51,527 nt of DNA from UBA5972 sp964480735 (GTDB taxonomy: Bacteria; Pseudomonadota; Alphaproteobacteria; Rhodobacterales; Rhodobacteraceae), in NCBI GenBank assembly GCA_964480735.1, contig CAYZQS010000007.1, forward strand, positions 1 to 51,527, read 5' to 3'. This document shows, in pieces, positions 34,394 through 43,424 of this stretch. The translations under genes and the position numbers were made by a program. The notes below the pieces were generated by a model. It was not told the origin of the DNA and searched no databases. It saw only the letters and a program-made list of their open reading frames with translations. Position 1 is the stretch's first letter, and every line of letters begins with the position of its first letter.

Positions 34394-35296
34394 TTAGAAT
34401 TCTGTCGCGGCGAAAGAAGTCGAATAGTGGTCCATCTGCATCTTGGTGGCCAACACCGCGTTCTTCATCAACATGGCCACGGTAACCGGTCCAACGCCAC
34501 CCGGTACAGGCGTTATCCAACCCGCCACTGCCGCGCAACTGTCAAAATCCGCATCCCCGACCGTGCGTGGGCCGTCAGGTGTTTCCACGCGGTTAATGCC
34601 AATGTCAATCAGCGCCGCGCCCGGTTTCAGCATCTCGCCATTGACCAGCCCGGGCCTGCCGACGGCCACAAAAACCGCGTCCGCCCGGCGTGAGTGCATG
34701 GCAACGGAACGGGTCATGTGATGGCAGACCGTAACCGTTGCACCAAGCGCCATAAGCAAAAACGCAATGGGTTTGCCGACAATTTCGGAATGGCCGATGA
34801 TCGTGACGTCCAGACCTTCCATTTTCAGCGGCAAGGTTTTCAGAATTTCAACGGCGGCAACCGCTGTGCAGGGGCCAAGCGCCAAATCATTGTAAACAAT
34901 GTTGCCGATGGACGCGGGGTGCATACCCTCAACGTCCTTTAGCGGATGCACTGCCTTTTGCAGCGCTTTAACCGGAATATGCTCTGGCAGTGGCCGTTGA
35001 ATGATGATGCCGTTAACGCGCGGGTCGGCGTTCAGACCCTGCAAAATGCCAATTAGCTGCTCCAAAGAGGTATCAGCGGCATAGTCCCGGCTTTCAAACG
35101 TCACACCGGACAAATTGGCGTTGCGGCTTTGATTTCTGACATAGATTTCAGCGGCCGACGAATCCCCGACGGTTACTGAAACCAAGTGCGGCTGCCAACC
35201 CGCAGCGGCAAGGGTTGCTGCCTCGAAAGCCGCCTCTTTTGATATATTCGCAGCAATCGCCTTACCGTTTACAACGGCCGCACGCGCGGGTTCCAT
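34394..35296 (-). CDS. FolD paralogue with substituted catalytic residues
   Basis: A 300-aa FolD-family protein. The fold, the Q100 in IQRPLP, the NAD(P) loop GHSEIVGKP and the TPVPGGVGPVT end are kept. The key lysine is replaced: Y52VRNQ56 here versus YVRAK in the neighbour. The conserved aspartate is glutamate (KDVEGM, E123). The lysine is essential for cyclohydrolase activity in studied FolD enzymes, so this copy is probably dehydrogenase-only, uses a modified pterin, or is regulatory. It sits between fhs (3 bases) and folD (21 bases) in one operon. The whole reading frame is intact, so it is not a decaying duplicate. Confidence 0.9.
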   Translation of the reverse strand: MEPARAAVVNGKAIAANISKEAAFEAATLAAAGWQPHLVSVTVGDSSAAEIYVRNQSRNANLSGVTFESRDYAADTSLEQLIGILQGLNADPRVNGIIIQRPLPEHIPVKALQKAVHPLKDVEGMHPASIGNIVYNDLALGPCTAVAAVEILKTLPLKMEGLDVTIIGHSEIVGKPIAFLLMALGATVTVCHHMTRSVAMHSRRADAVFVAVGRPGLVNGEMLKPGAALIDIGINRVETPDGPRTVGDADFDSCAAVAGWITPVPGGVGPVTVAMLMKNAVLATKMQMDHYSTSFAATEF

Positions 35297-35299
35297 CGT

Positions 35300-36976
35300 T
35301 CAGAACAGCCCGTCAATCTGGCCCTCGTCATTGATGCAGATCGCCTCGGCACTGGGCGCACGCGGCAATCCAGGCATCGTCATGATCTCGCCACAGATCA
35401 CCACCACAAATCCGGCACCAGCGGACAGGCGCACTTCGCGGATGGGCAAGCTGTGCCCGGTCGGCGCGCCGCGCAGGTTTGGATCGGTCGAAAAACTGTA
35501 TTGGGTTTTGGCCATGCAAACCGGCAGATCACCGTATCCGGCGCTTTCCCAGGCCCGCAGCTGATCGCGGATTTTCTTGTCCGCCAGCACCTCGTCGGCG
35601 TGGTAGATGCGCTTGGCAATGGTTTCAATCTTTTCAAACAACGGCATGTCGTCTGGATAAAGCGGGGCAAAGCTGCCGTAATCGGCGTCAGCGATTTCAG
35701 CAACACGATTGGCCAGATCGATTGCACCGGTAGATCCTTTTTCCCAATGCTGACAAAGGATTGCTTCGGATCCATGCGTGGCCACGTAATCTTTGATGGC
35801 CTGAACTTCGGCATCGGTATCGGTGACAAAATGGTTGATCGCCACCACCACAGGCACGCCAAATGACTTCAGATTGCCAATGTGCCGTCCCAGATTGGGG
35901 CAACCACCGACAACCGCATCCACATTCTCGGCCCCCAGATCAGCCCGCGCCACACCGCCGTTCATCTTCATAGCCCGTACCGTGGCCACCAGAACCACGA
36001 CCGAGGGCGCCAACCCGGCCTTGCGGCATTTGATGTTCATGAATTTTTCGGCACCCAGATCGGCGCCAAAACCGGCCTCGGTCACCACATAATCCGCCAG
36101 TTTCAATGCGGTTTTGGTGGCGATGACGGAATTGCAACCGTGCGCGATATTGGCAAACGGGCCACCGTGCACAAACGCCGGGTTGTTTTCCAGCGTCTGC
36201 ACCAGATTGGGTTTCATCGCCTCTTTCAGCAAAACGGTCATTGCACCGTCGGCTTTGATATCACGCGCATAAACCGCTGAACGATCACGACGGTAGCCAA
36301 TAATGATGCTGCCAAGACGTTCCTGCAGTTCTTCAATATCATTGGCCAAACACAGGATCGCCATAACTTCAGAGGCCACCGTGATGTCAAACCCTCCTTC
36401 ACGCGGAAAACCATTGGCAACCCCGCCAAGGGACACGACAATGTTGCGCAAGGCCCGGTCGTTCATATCCATGACCCGCCGCCAGGACACCCGGCGCTCG
36501 TCGATATCCAGCTCGTTGCCCCAGTAAATGTGGTTGTCCACCATCGCGGACAACAGGTTGTTGGCACTGGTGATGGCGTGAAAATCACCGGTGAAATGCA
36601 GGTTCATTTCCTCCATTGGTACCACTTGCGCATAGCCACCACCGGCAGCCCCGCCCTTCATGCCAAAACACGGGCCAAGCGAGGCTTCGCGGATACAGAT
36701 CGCCGCTTTCTTGCCGACGGCGTTCAAACCGTCGCCCAGCCCCACGGTGGTTGTGGTTTTACCCTCACCCGCCGGTGTCGGGTTGATGGCGGTCACCAGG
36801 ATCAGCTTGCCGTCTTCGCGGTCTTTTTGTGCTTTGATAAACGTATCTGACAATTTGGCCTTGTCATGGCCAAAAGGAATAAGGTCGTCGCCGGGGATGC
36901 CCAGTTTTGCCCCAATATCCTGAATCGCGTGTTTGTCGGCTTCCCGCGCGATTTCGATGTCAGATTTATAGCCCAT
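35300..36976 (-). CDS. fhs: formate-tetrahydrofolate ligase
   Basis: A 558-aa enzyme making 10-formyl-THF from formate, ATP and THF. The P-loop TPAGEGKTTTTVGLGDGL is seen near residue 65, and the family stretches FGMKGGAAGGGYAQV and FVHGGPFANIAHGCNS are complete. ATG 36976 gives the standard length. The frame is open further upstream toward the gap, but without a start of the right type. First gene of the fhs-folD2-folD operon, forming a complete formate-to-methylene-THF route, as used by Roseobacter-type bacteria degrading methylated compounds. Confidence 0.95.
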   Translation of the reverse strand: MGYKSDIEIAREADKHAIQDIGAKLGIPGDDLIPFGHDKAKLSDTFIKAQKDREDGKLILVTAINPTPAGEGKTTTTVGLGDGLNAVGKKAAICIREASLGPCFGMKGGAAGGGYAQVVPMEEMNLHFTGDFHAITSANNLLSAMVDNHIYWGNELDIDERRVSWRRVMDMNDRALRNIVVSLGGVANGFPREGGFDITVASEVMAILCLANDIEELQERLGSIIIGYRRDRSAVYARDIKADGAMTVLLKEAMKPNLVQTLENNPAFVHGGPFANIAHGCNSVIATKTALKLADYVVTEAGFGADLGAEKFMNIKCRKAGLAPSVVVLVATVRAMKMNGGVARADLGAENVDAVVGGCPNLGRHIGNLKSFGVPVVVAINHFVTDTDAEVQAIKDYVATHGSEAILCQHWEKGSTGAIDLANRVAEIADADYGSFAPLYPDDMPLFEKIETIAKRIYHADEVLADKKIRDQLRAWESAGYGDLPVCMAKTQYSFSTDPNLRGAPTGHSLPIREVRLSAGAGFVVVICGEIMTMPGLPRAPSAEAICINDEGQIDGLF

Positions 36977-37055
36977 GATTGCGGTTCCTTTTGGAAATGC
37001 GATGTATGCGTCACGTGCGATTAACTGTCTTGGTGCGGTTGGGACAATCACCATT

Positions 37056-37073
37056 CCGACACAATGGTGTCGG
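37056..37073. promoter_or_regulatory. hairpin upstream of fhs
   Basis: ccgacac (37056-37062), loop aatg, gtgtcgg (37067-37073), about 80 bases upstream of the fhs start in the leader. There is no T-run on either side. It may be a leader structure or an operator; most of the upstream region is in a gap. Confidence 0.35.
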
Positions 37074-37088
37074 GAATCGCCTTTCCTG

Positions 37089-37188
37089 NNNNNNNNNNNN
37101 NNNNNNNNNNNNNNNNNNNNNNNNNNNNNNNNNNNNNNNNNNNNNNNNNNNNNNNNNNNNNNNNNNNNNNNNNNNNNNNNNNNNNNNN
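37089..37188. other. scaffold gap (100 N) between MOSC gene and fhs
   Basis: Cuts off the 3' end of the MOSC gene and part of the fhs leader. Confidence 0.98.
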
Positions 37189-37607
37189 CCCGGCAAAACG
37201 CAGGGACGGTTTTCAACATCCGTCACCAACGTCGCGCCACTGGAAAATTGCAGGCGGCTTGCCGGTGGCAGAAAGGTAAAATCCGGTATGCCTTTGATAA
37301 CCATCGAGGCCCCGGCCAACGCGGGATCCAATTGCGCTATCCCCATAATTTTGGCGATTTTGTCCAAGTCTTCCTGTGAAAGAATGCTGAACTGGCGGGT
37401 GTTTCTGATGACCGTATCCAGCGGATATAACATCTGAACACGGCTGTCTGAAGGCCGCGTAAGGCCTGCATGGGCCTCTGGGGCGTAACCCCCAAATGCC
37501 GCGTGAATGTTGGTGTCAGGATCTGAACCAAGCCGCACATCGCGGTCGGCCACATGGCCCAGAAAGACCACTTCCCCAACGAATTCCGAAGCAACGATTG
37601 CCGGCAT
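37189..37607 (-). CDS. MOSC-domain protein, 3' end lost in gap
   Basis: 139 residues are visible from ATG 37607. The pattern is that of a stand-alone MOSC domain: EVVFLGHV start, a His-containing HAAFGGYAPEAHAGL region, and the late FLPPASRLQFSSGATL and ENRPC, where the cysteine is the conserved MOSC ligand. MOSC proteins are molybdenum-cofactor sulfurase-type carriers or act in N-hydroxylated base reduction. The frame runs upstream to 37739, but the ATG at 37607 begins the domain. The C-terminal end is in the gap; the 112 bases beyond it do not show the expected MOSC tail. Confidence 0.78.
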
Positions 37608-37770
37608 TGTAAAACCCGTAATACTGCGCTGACCAGATGTCAGGATGATGCGAAACGGCGATTTTTTCAAGGGACAAAGCGTCCAGGCGGGCCAACCCAT
37701 TGCGCAGACTGGCCACCAAAGAAAAGACCCGGCAAACACCGGGTCTGTTCAAATCAATTGTCCTGTCTGC

Positions 37771-39690
37771 CTAAGCGCTCGGTTCGGGCTCCATGCCGCC
37801 ACTTGACTTGGGTTTTGCCTTCTTGGTTTTCGGCACCGCCGTTACGCTTTCGGGTGAGCCACCAACCGGTGTGTCGTCTTCATCGCTGTCCTTGTTGATC
37901 GTCTCGCCCTTGATAACCCGCTTGATCTCGTCACCGGTCAGGGTTTCGTATTCCAACAGCCCCTGCGCCAGACGTTCAAATTCCTTGGATTTTTTCTTCA
38001 GGATTTTCAGCGCCGTGTCATAGCCTTCGTCAATCAGGCGTTTCACTTCGCTTTCTATATCCTCTTTGGCTTTGGCGGAAATAGAGAACCCACCGGCGTT
38101 GTTACCGGAATACCCGTCGTGCGCCTCGCGGTAATCCACGTTGCCAACAATATCCGACATCCCCCAGCGCATCACCATGGCACGCGCCAGACCAGAGGCC
38201 TGCTGAATATCGCCCGAAGGCCCGTTTGACACATGCTCGTCACCATATTTGATGATCTCGGCGGCTTTTCCGGCCATAGTCATCGCAAGCTTTTGCTCAC
38301 ATTCGATCTTGTGCCAGTTCAGCCGGTCAATTTCCGGCAAGCTGACCACCATGCCCAACGCACCGCCGCGCGGAATTATCGTGGCCTTATAGACCGGATC
38401 ACATTCCGGCAGGTTAAGGCCGACAATCGCGTGTCCGGCTTCGTGATAGGCGGTTTTTTCCTTTTGCTTGTCCGTGATAACCATAGAGCGCCGTTCAGAG
38501 CCCATCATCACCTTGTCTTTGGCATTCTCATAGTCCTCCATCGTGACAAAGCGCCGGCCGGTACGGGCCGCCATCAGTGCGGCCTCGTTCACCAGATTGG
38601 CCAGATCAGCGCCGGAAAAGCCGGGCGTGCCGCGGGCAATCAGGCGCAGGTCCACATCCGGTCCAAGCGGTGATTTGCGTGCATGCACCTTCAGAATTTT
38701 CTCGCGCCCTTTGATGTCAGGGTTGGGCACCTGAATCTGCCGGTCAAACCTGCCCGGGCGGGTCAGCGCGGGGTCCAGAACATCCGCACGGTTGGTCGCG
38801 GCCAAAAGAACAACGCCCTCGTTGGCCTCAAACCCGTCCATTTCAACCAGCAACTGGTTCAGCGTCTGTTCACGCTCGTCATTGCCACCACCATAGCCGG
38901 AGCCACGATGCCGGCCAACCGCGTCAATCTCGTCGATAAACACGATGCAGGGTGCGTTCTTTTTGGCCTGCTCAAACATATCACGCACACGGCTTGCGCC
39001 AACGCCCACGAACATTTCAACAAAATCAGAACCGGATATGGTGAAAAACGGAACACCTGCCTCGCCCGCAATGGCGCGGGCCAGTAAAGTTTTACCGGTG
39101 CCCGGAGGCCCGATCAGCAGCGCACCCTTGGGGATCATGCCGCCAAGACGGGTAAATTTCTGCGGGTCGCGCAGAAACTCAACGATCTCTTCCAGTTCTT
39201 CCTTGGCCTCGTCAATGCCTGCAACATCGTCAAACGTCACCTTGCCGGAGCGTTCGGTCAACAGTTTGGCCTTGGACTTGCCAAAGCCCATAGCCCCGCC
39301 ACGCCCGCCACCCTGCATCCGGTTCATGAAGAAAATCCACACACCGATCAGCAGCAGGAACGGCAGCCACACACCAATCACCGACAACAGCCCGCTTTGC
39401 TCTTGCGCTTTGACGTCGATGGTAACATCAGCCGCCAACAACTCGCTGGTGATCTCGGCTCCTTCAGGCTGGATGGTCACATATTCCGCGCCATTGCCGG
39501 CCTTGACATAAATCTTCTCGCCATCCAGCACCACGCTGGCCACATCGCCGCGCTCTACCTGCTGCATAAAGACAGAGAAGCTTTCGCGCTGGCTGGATGA
39601 TGCCGGTTGGCTGTTGTTGAACATGCTGTAAAGCGCGACCACCAGAAAAAAGAGGGCGACCCAAAAGGCTATATTTCGTGTGTTTCCCAA
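37771..39690 (-). CDS. ftsH: ATP-dependent zinc metalloprotease FtsH
   Basis: A 639-aa membrane AAA protease that degrades misfolded membrane proteins and regulators such as LpxC. Two membrane segments (about 8-24 and 103-122) flank a periplasmic domain. Walker A is G194PPGTGKT201, Walker B is in IVFIDEIDAVGR (249-260), the SRH arginines are in RPGRFDRQI, and the zinc site is H416EAGH420. The start is TTG 39690, with taggag 8 bases before it; no ATG or GTG is available. Located after tilS, as in many proteobacteria. Confidence 0.96.
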   Translation of the reverse strand: MGNTRNIAFWVALFFLVVALYSMFNNSQPASSSQRESFSVFMQQVERGDVASVVLDGEKIYVKAGNGAEYVTIQPEGAEITSELLAADVTIDVKAQEQSGLLSVIGVWLPFLLLIGVWIFFMNRMQGGGRGGAMGFGKSKAKLLTERSGKVTFDDVAGIDEAKEELEEIVEFLRDPQKFTRLGGMIPKGALLIGPPGTGKTLLARAIAGEAGVPFFTISGSDFVEMFVGVGASRVRDMFEQAKKNAPCIVFIDEIDAVGRHRGSGYGGGNDEREQTLNQLLVEMDGFEANEGVVLLAATNRADVLDPALTRPGRFDRQIQVPNPDIKGREKILKVHARKSPLGPDVDLRLIARGTPGFSGADLANLVNEAALMAARTGRRFVTMEDYENAKDKVMMGSERRSMVITDKQKEKTAYHEAGHAIVGLNLPECDPVYKATIIPRGGALGMVVSLPEIDRLNWHKIECEQKLAMTMAGKAAEIIKYGDEHVSNGPSGDIQQASGLARAMVMRWGMSDIVGNVDYREAHDGYSGNNAGGFSISAKAKEDIESEVKRLIDEGYDTALKILKKKSKEFERLAQGLLEYETLTGDEIKRVIKGETINKDSDEDDTPVGGSPESVTAVPKTKKAKPKSSGGMEPEPSA

Positions 39691-39770
39691 AACACCGGCT
39701 CCTACTATTGTCGGCAGACAATTATTCGCCCGCCTCGGTTGCGCATAACATAAGTATCAACAGATGTTAT

Positions 39771-41033
39771 TCAATGCGTCATCACGCTCCTGTAAAAGTG
39801 ATCCGCGCCCTTTTTAAGGCAAATTCGCAGCCCGGTCGAACTTTCTTCAAAAACGGTGGCCAACATTCGCCGATCACGCCAGATCGAGGGCGCGGACAGC
39901 ACGCTGGCGCGCGGGTGGTTGTACTGCCGCCAGTCAGCCAGAAATGGCATGCCATCCTCGCCAATCGGGCGGATTTCCAGACCCTGATCATCCGCGCAAA
40001 CGGTCTGCCAGCGCAGGTCCCACACCGCGTTAACACCGCAACACAGGTCTTTCACGGCCTGATACTCGCGGAAAACCCGAATTTCACCGGTGTTTTCAGG
40101 CACAATCTGACATCCGCCCAATGTTTTTATCTCGCCGTTCAGCATGGTTTGGATGCTTTCTTGCAGCGCTGCCTGCCTTGGCCGGTAAGGCGCAGACGCC
40201 ACCCATTTTAGGGCATGCGCCATCAGTCGATACTGCAGCTCGGCATCCAGAGCGGCAAAATCCTTGCGGTTAAACAAAACATCACCGGCGCGGCTGACGC
40301 GGGCAATGTTGGCGGCAACTTTCGCAACTTCGCCTTCGATAAACCGCCTGCTGCTGCGCATCCGCGCGGCGGTGTTTACCAGGCCATCAACGGTGATCCC
40401 AAGCTGTGACAGAGACTCAAGTGCCCGTCGGGCCTTGATCCGCTCAAAGCGCGGGTCATCGTTGCTGGGGTCCTCCAGCCAATCTATTTTCTCTGCGCGT
40501 AAAAAATCGCGCAACTCCCGGCGGCGAAACGTCAGGAGCGGGCGGATGAATTCAACGTCCTGTCCGCTGCTTTTGTCATCCATCCCCGACAGCCCGTCAA
40601 CGCCAGAGCCACGCCCCAGCCGCATCAAAACCGTTTCCGCCTGATCGTCAGCCGTGTGCCCAAAAGCCACGCTGAAAATGTTGTTTTCCCCAGCCCAACC
40701 GGCAATCAGCGCCCTGCGGGCCTTTCGTGCGGCATCCTGTAAATTGCCCCTGCCTGACCAGCCGTCCCATTTCAGGGTGCTGTGCGGCAGACCAAGCGTT
40801 TTGCACATGGCGCAAACCGCGTCGGCCTCAGCCGCCGAACCGTCGCGCAACCCGTGATCTACTGTGACGACCGATAATTTGGTGCCTGCATCTGCACACC
40901 ACCGCGCCAGCAACACACACAACGCTGTTGAGTCGCCACCGCCGGAAACTGCCGCGCCCAGCGCCTTTGGTGCCCCATCCGGAAAAAACGCCGCCATTTG
41001 CGCAGCAAAACGCGCCGTGATGTTTTCGCTCAA
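39771..41033 (-). CDS. tilS: tRNA(Ile)-lysidine synthase
   Basis: A 420-aa enzyme that adds lysine to C34 of the tRNA-Ile CAU anticodon. The PP-loop SGGGDSTAL near residue 30 binds ATP, and VDHGLRDGS and FGHTADDQAET are family motifs. A TTG at 41033 overlaps the cpoB stop (TTGA) and gives the best N-terminus; ATG 40997 is a possible later start. It precedes ftsH by 80 bases. Confidence 0.93.
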   Translation of the reverse strand: MSENITARFAAQMAAFFPDGAPKALGAAVSGGGDSTALCVLLARWCADAGTKLSVVTVDHGLRDGSAAEADAVCAMCKTLGLPHSTLKWDGWSGRGNLQDAARKARRALIAGWAGENNIFSVAFGHTADDQAETVLMRLGRGSGVDGLSGMDDKSSGQDVEFIRPLLTFRRRELRDFLRAEKIDWLEDPSNDDPRFERIKARRALESLSQLGITVDGLVNTAARMRSSRRFIEGEVAKVAANIARVSRAGDVLFNRKDFAALDAELQYRLMAHALKWVASAPYRPRQAALQESIQTMLNGEIKTLGGCQIVPENTGEIRVFREYQAVKDLCCGVNAVWDLRWQTVCADDQGLEIRPIGEDGMPFLADWRQYNHPRASVLSAPSIWRDRRMLATVFEESSTGLRICLKKGADHFYRSVMTH

Positions 41034-41857
41034 TTGCAGGCCAGTGTTTGCATTTCGGCCTCGGCGTCTTTGGCCGCGCCCTGCCCGGGATACCGCAGCA
41101 ACACTTCGTTCAGGGTCAGGCAGGCCTCGTTTGTCTGGCCGATGCGATCAAGACTTACGCCAAGACGAAACAACGCGCGTGGTGCAATGTCCGCTTCCGG
41201 TCCGCTGCTGAAACTCTCCAGAAACGCCCTTGCTGCCTTGCTCCACAGTTCCTGCGCCGCCAAAGCCTCGCCGCGCCAAAAATGCGCGTCGCTGGTTAAG
41301 GGGCCGCCGGGATAGTTGGTGGCAAAGGCCTGAAACTGGTTCACAGCGGACGTATAGTCACCGCTTTCAAATGCCTCCAGCGCCCGTTCGTAATCCACCT
41401 GTTCGCTGATCGCCACCTCTGCGGTGGTTTCCGGCGTCGTTACAACCGGCAGCGTGGTGGTGGAACCGGTTTCACCGCCCAGCGTTGACGTTTCGCCCAA
41501 AGTAGAGACATCGCCGCCTTCCAGCTCCACCAGTCGAAACTCCAGATCGCCAATGCGGTTGGTGCCGTCTGATACAATCCGGCCAATGCGAAATTCCAGT
41601 TCTTCCAGCTTGCCGGTCACCCGCTGAAACTCTCCTTCAAGCGAATCCAGTCTTTGCAGCACAGACTCGCCTGAAACAGTGCCCAAGCCAACCGCGCCGG
41701 TGGTGGATAGCTCGCGCTTCAGGTTTTGTATTTCGGCAAACAAGAAACCGAGCTGCTGACGAATATCGGCCAAAGTCTCATCCCGTGACTGGGCAAGTGC
41801 CGGACCGGACAAGGACAGTGCCAATGTGACAACGGCAATATATTTCATAACACGCAT
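41030..41857 (-). CDS. cpoB: Tol-Pal system periplasmic protein CpoB (YbgF)
   Basis: A 275-aa periplasmic protein with a signal peptide (about 1-23, ALAQ), an N-terminal coiled coil (about 35-100, with QLGFLFAEIQNLKREL), a Gly/Thr linker (about 115-145) and C-terminal TPR repeats (YERALEAFESGDYTSAV and onward). CpoB couples Tol-Pal to peptidoglycan synthesis at the septum. It lies downstream of pal and overlaps tilS. Confidence 0.93.
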   Translation of the reverse strand: MRVMKYIAVVTLALSLSGPALAQSRDETLADIRQQLGFLFAEIQNLKRELSTTGAVGLGTVSGESVLQRLDSLEGEFQRVTGKLEELEFRIGRIVSDGTNRIGDLEFRLVELEGGDVSTLGETSTLGGETGSTTTLPVVTTPETTAEVAISEQVDYERALEAFESGDYTSAVNQFQAFATNYPGGPLTSDAHFWRGEALAAQELWSKAARAFLESFSSGPEADIAPRALFRLGVSLDRIGQTNEACLTLNEVLLRYPGQGAAKDAEAEMQTLACN

Positions 41858-41888
41858 AACTGGGCTTTCAAAATTAAACCCCTCGCGT

Positions 41889-42368
41889 TTAACTGCTGCC
41901 AGTCACAGACACAATGGTCACGGCGCGGCGGTTCTTGGACCAGCATGTCTCTGTCGAACAAATTTCGATTGGCCGTTCCTTGCCATAGGTGACTGTACGC
42001 AGACGGTTGTCGGCAACGCCCCGGCTGACCAGATAATTCTGCACCGCACTGGCCCGACGCGCGCCAAGTGCCAGATTGTATTCGCGCGTGCCCTGCTCGT
42101 CCGCGTGCCCCTCAATCAACGCGGTTGCTTCGGTATTTTGCGCCATCCACCCGGCCTGAGCGTCCAGGATAGACATGGCTTCAGGGCTTAACGTGGTTTG
42201 ATCCACTTCAAACAACACCCGGTCACCAACCGAAGCGACAAAAAACTCCGGCGTGTCGAATTTGAAGTTTTCCTCATTCAGATCGACACCGCTGTTGGGC
42301 ACAACCGCGTTACAGCCCCACAGCAACAGCGCCCCAATCACCAGCCCGCCGGCATTGAATACTTTCAT
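41889..42368 (-). CDS. pal: peptidoglycan-associated lipoprotein Pal
   Basis: A 159-aa outer-membrane lipoprotein with lipobox LLWGC (C19). The OmpA-like domain shows VLFEVDQTTLSPEA and EGHADEQGTREYNLALGARRA (split motif near 100-120). It binds peptidoglycan and TolB. Order and spacing (tolB-pal-cpoB) are canonical. Confidence 0.95.
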   Translation of the reverse strand: MKVFNAGGLVIGALLLWGCNAVVPNSGVDLNEENFKFDTPEFFVASVGDRVLFEVDQTTLSPEAMSILDAQAGWMAQNTEATALIEGHADEQGTREYNLALGARRASAVQNYLVSRGVADNRLRTVTYGKERPIEICSTETCWSKNRRAVTIVSVTGSS

Positions 42369-42461
42369 CAGATTTTCCTTTTTTTTGGCCCGTTATCGGG
42401 CTGATTGTTCTGCCTGTGCCTTTATACTCAAAAACAAGCTTTGTGGAAATTCGCCCTCAAT

Positions 42462-43424
42462 TCACTTTAGCAGTTTTGACCACGCCGGATCAGACCCAAA
42501 TCCCGGTGTGCGAACTTTTTTTAGGTTCCGTCCGCTGATATCAACAGAGTAAATCGATGGCGCTCCGTTGGCCCCGCGGGTTTCGCGAAAGAACATCAGG
42601 ACCCGCCCGTTGGGCGACCACGTTGGTCCTTCGTCAAGGAAAGAGGCTGTCAGCAGGCGTTCCTCGGACCCGTCCAAACGCATCACACCGATATGAAACC
42701 GGCCGTTGTTGATTTTGGTAAATGCCACCAAATCGCCGCGCGGAGACCAAACTGGTGTTCCGTAGCGCCCCTTTCCAAAACTGATGCGCCGGGCCTCGCC
42801 GCCACCGGCGGACATCACATACAACTGTTGCGAGCCGCCACGGTCACTTTCAAACACGATTTGTGCGCCGTCGGGCGAAAAGCTGGCGGCGGTCTCGATA
42901 CTGGGCGCAGCGGTCAGGCGCGTGCGTTTGCCGGTGCGCACGTCCACACGGTAAATGTCAGTATTCCCGCCGGTCGAAAGGGACATCACCACAGATTTGC
43001 CGTCAGGGGCAAAGCGTGGTGCAAAGGTCATGCCGGGCTGGTCGTCCAATGCCCGTTTTTGCATGGTGTTTATGTTCAGCACAAAAACCTTCGGCAGACC
43101 GGTTTCGTAGGACGTGTAAAGCACCCGCGTGCCATCCGGCGAAAACCGTGGGGCCAAAACAATCGCGTTATTGTCTGTCAGGTTTTGCACATTCGCACCG
43201 TCATAATCCATGATCGACAGACGCTTCAGCCGTGCATTCTTGGGTCCGCTTTCAGACACAAANNNNNNNNNNNNNNNNNNNNNNNNNNNNNNNNNNNNNN
43301 NNNNNNNNNNNNNNNNNNNNNNNNNNNNNNNNNNNNNNNNNNNNNNNNNNNNNNNNNNNNNNGCCGCGCCCAGCGTCAGCGACCACAATATGCAGGCAGT
43401 CGCAAAGTGAACGTATCGCTTCAT
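42462..43424 (-). CDS. tolB: Tol-Pal periplasmic beta-propeller protein TolB (interrupted by gap)
   Basis: The periplasmic partner of Pal. Twenty residues of the signal peptide are visible, then a 100-N gap, then about 265 residues of the beta-propeller with repeats such as LAPRFSPDGTRVLYTS and AASFSPDGAQIVFES. Family length is near 435, so about 130-150 residues (the N-terminal domain) are missing in the gap. The start overlaps the tolA stop by 4 bases (ATGA). Confidence 0.94.
   Translation of the reverse strand: MKRYVHFATACILWSLTLGAXXXXXXXXXXXXXXXXXXXXXXXXXXXXXXXXXXFVSESGPKNARLKRLSIMDYDGANVQNLTDNNAIVLAPRFSPDGTRVLYTSYETGLPKVFVLNINTMQKRALDDQPGMTFAPRFAPDGKSVVMSLSTGGNTDIYRVDVRTGKRTRLTAAPSIETAASFSPDGAQIVFESDRGGSQQLYVMSAGGGEARRISFGKGRYGTPVWSPRGDLVAFTKINNGRFHIGVMRLDGSEERLLTASFLDEGPTWSPNGRVLMFFRETRGANGAPSIYSVDISGRNLKKVRTPGFGSDPAWSKLLK
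43263..43362. other. scaffold gap (100 N) inside tolB
   Basis: Hides the N-terminal domain of TolB; the true gap is probably near 400-450 bases. Confidence 0.98.
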
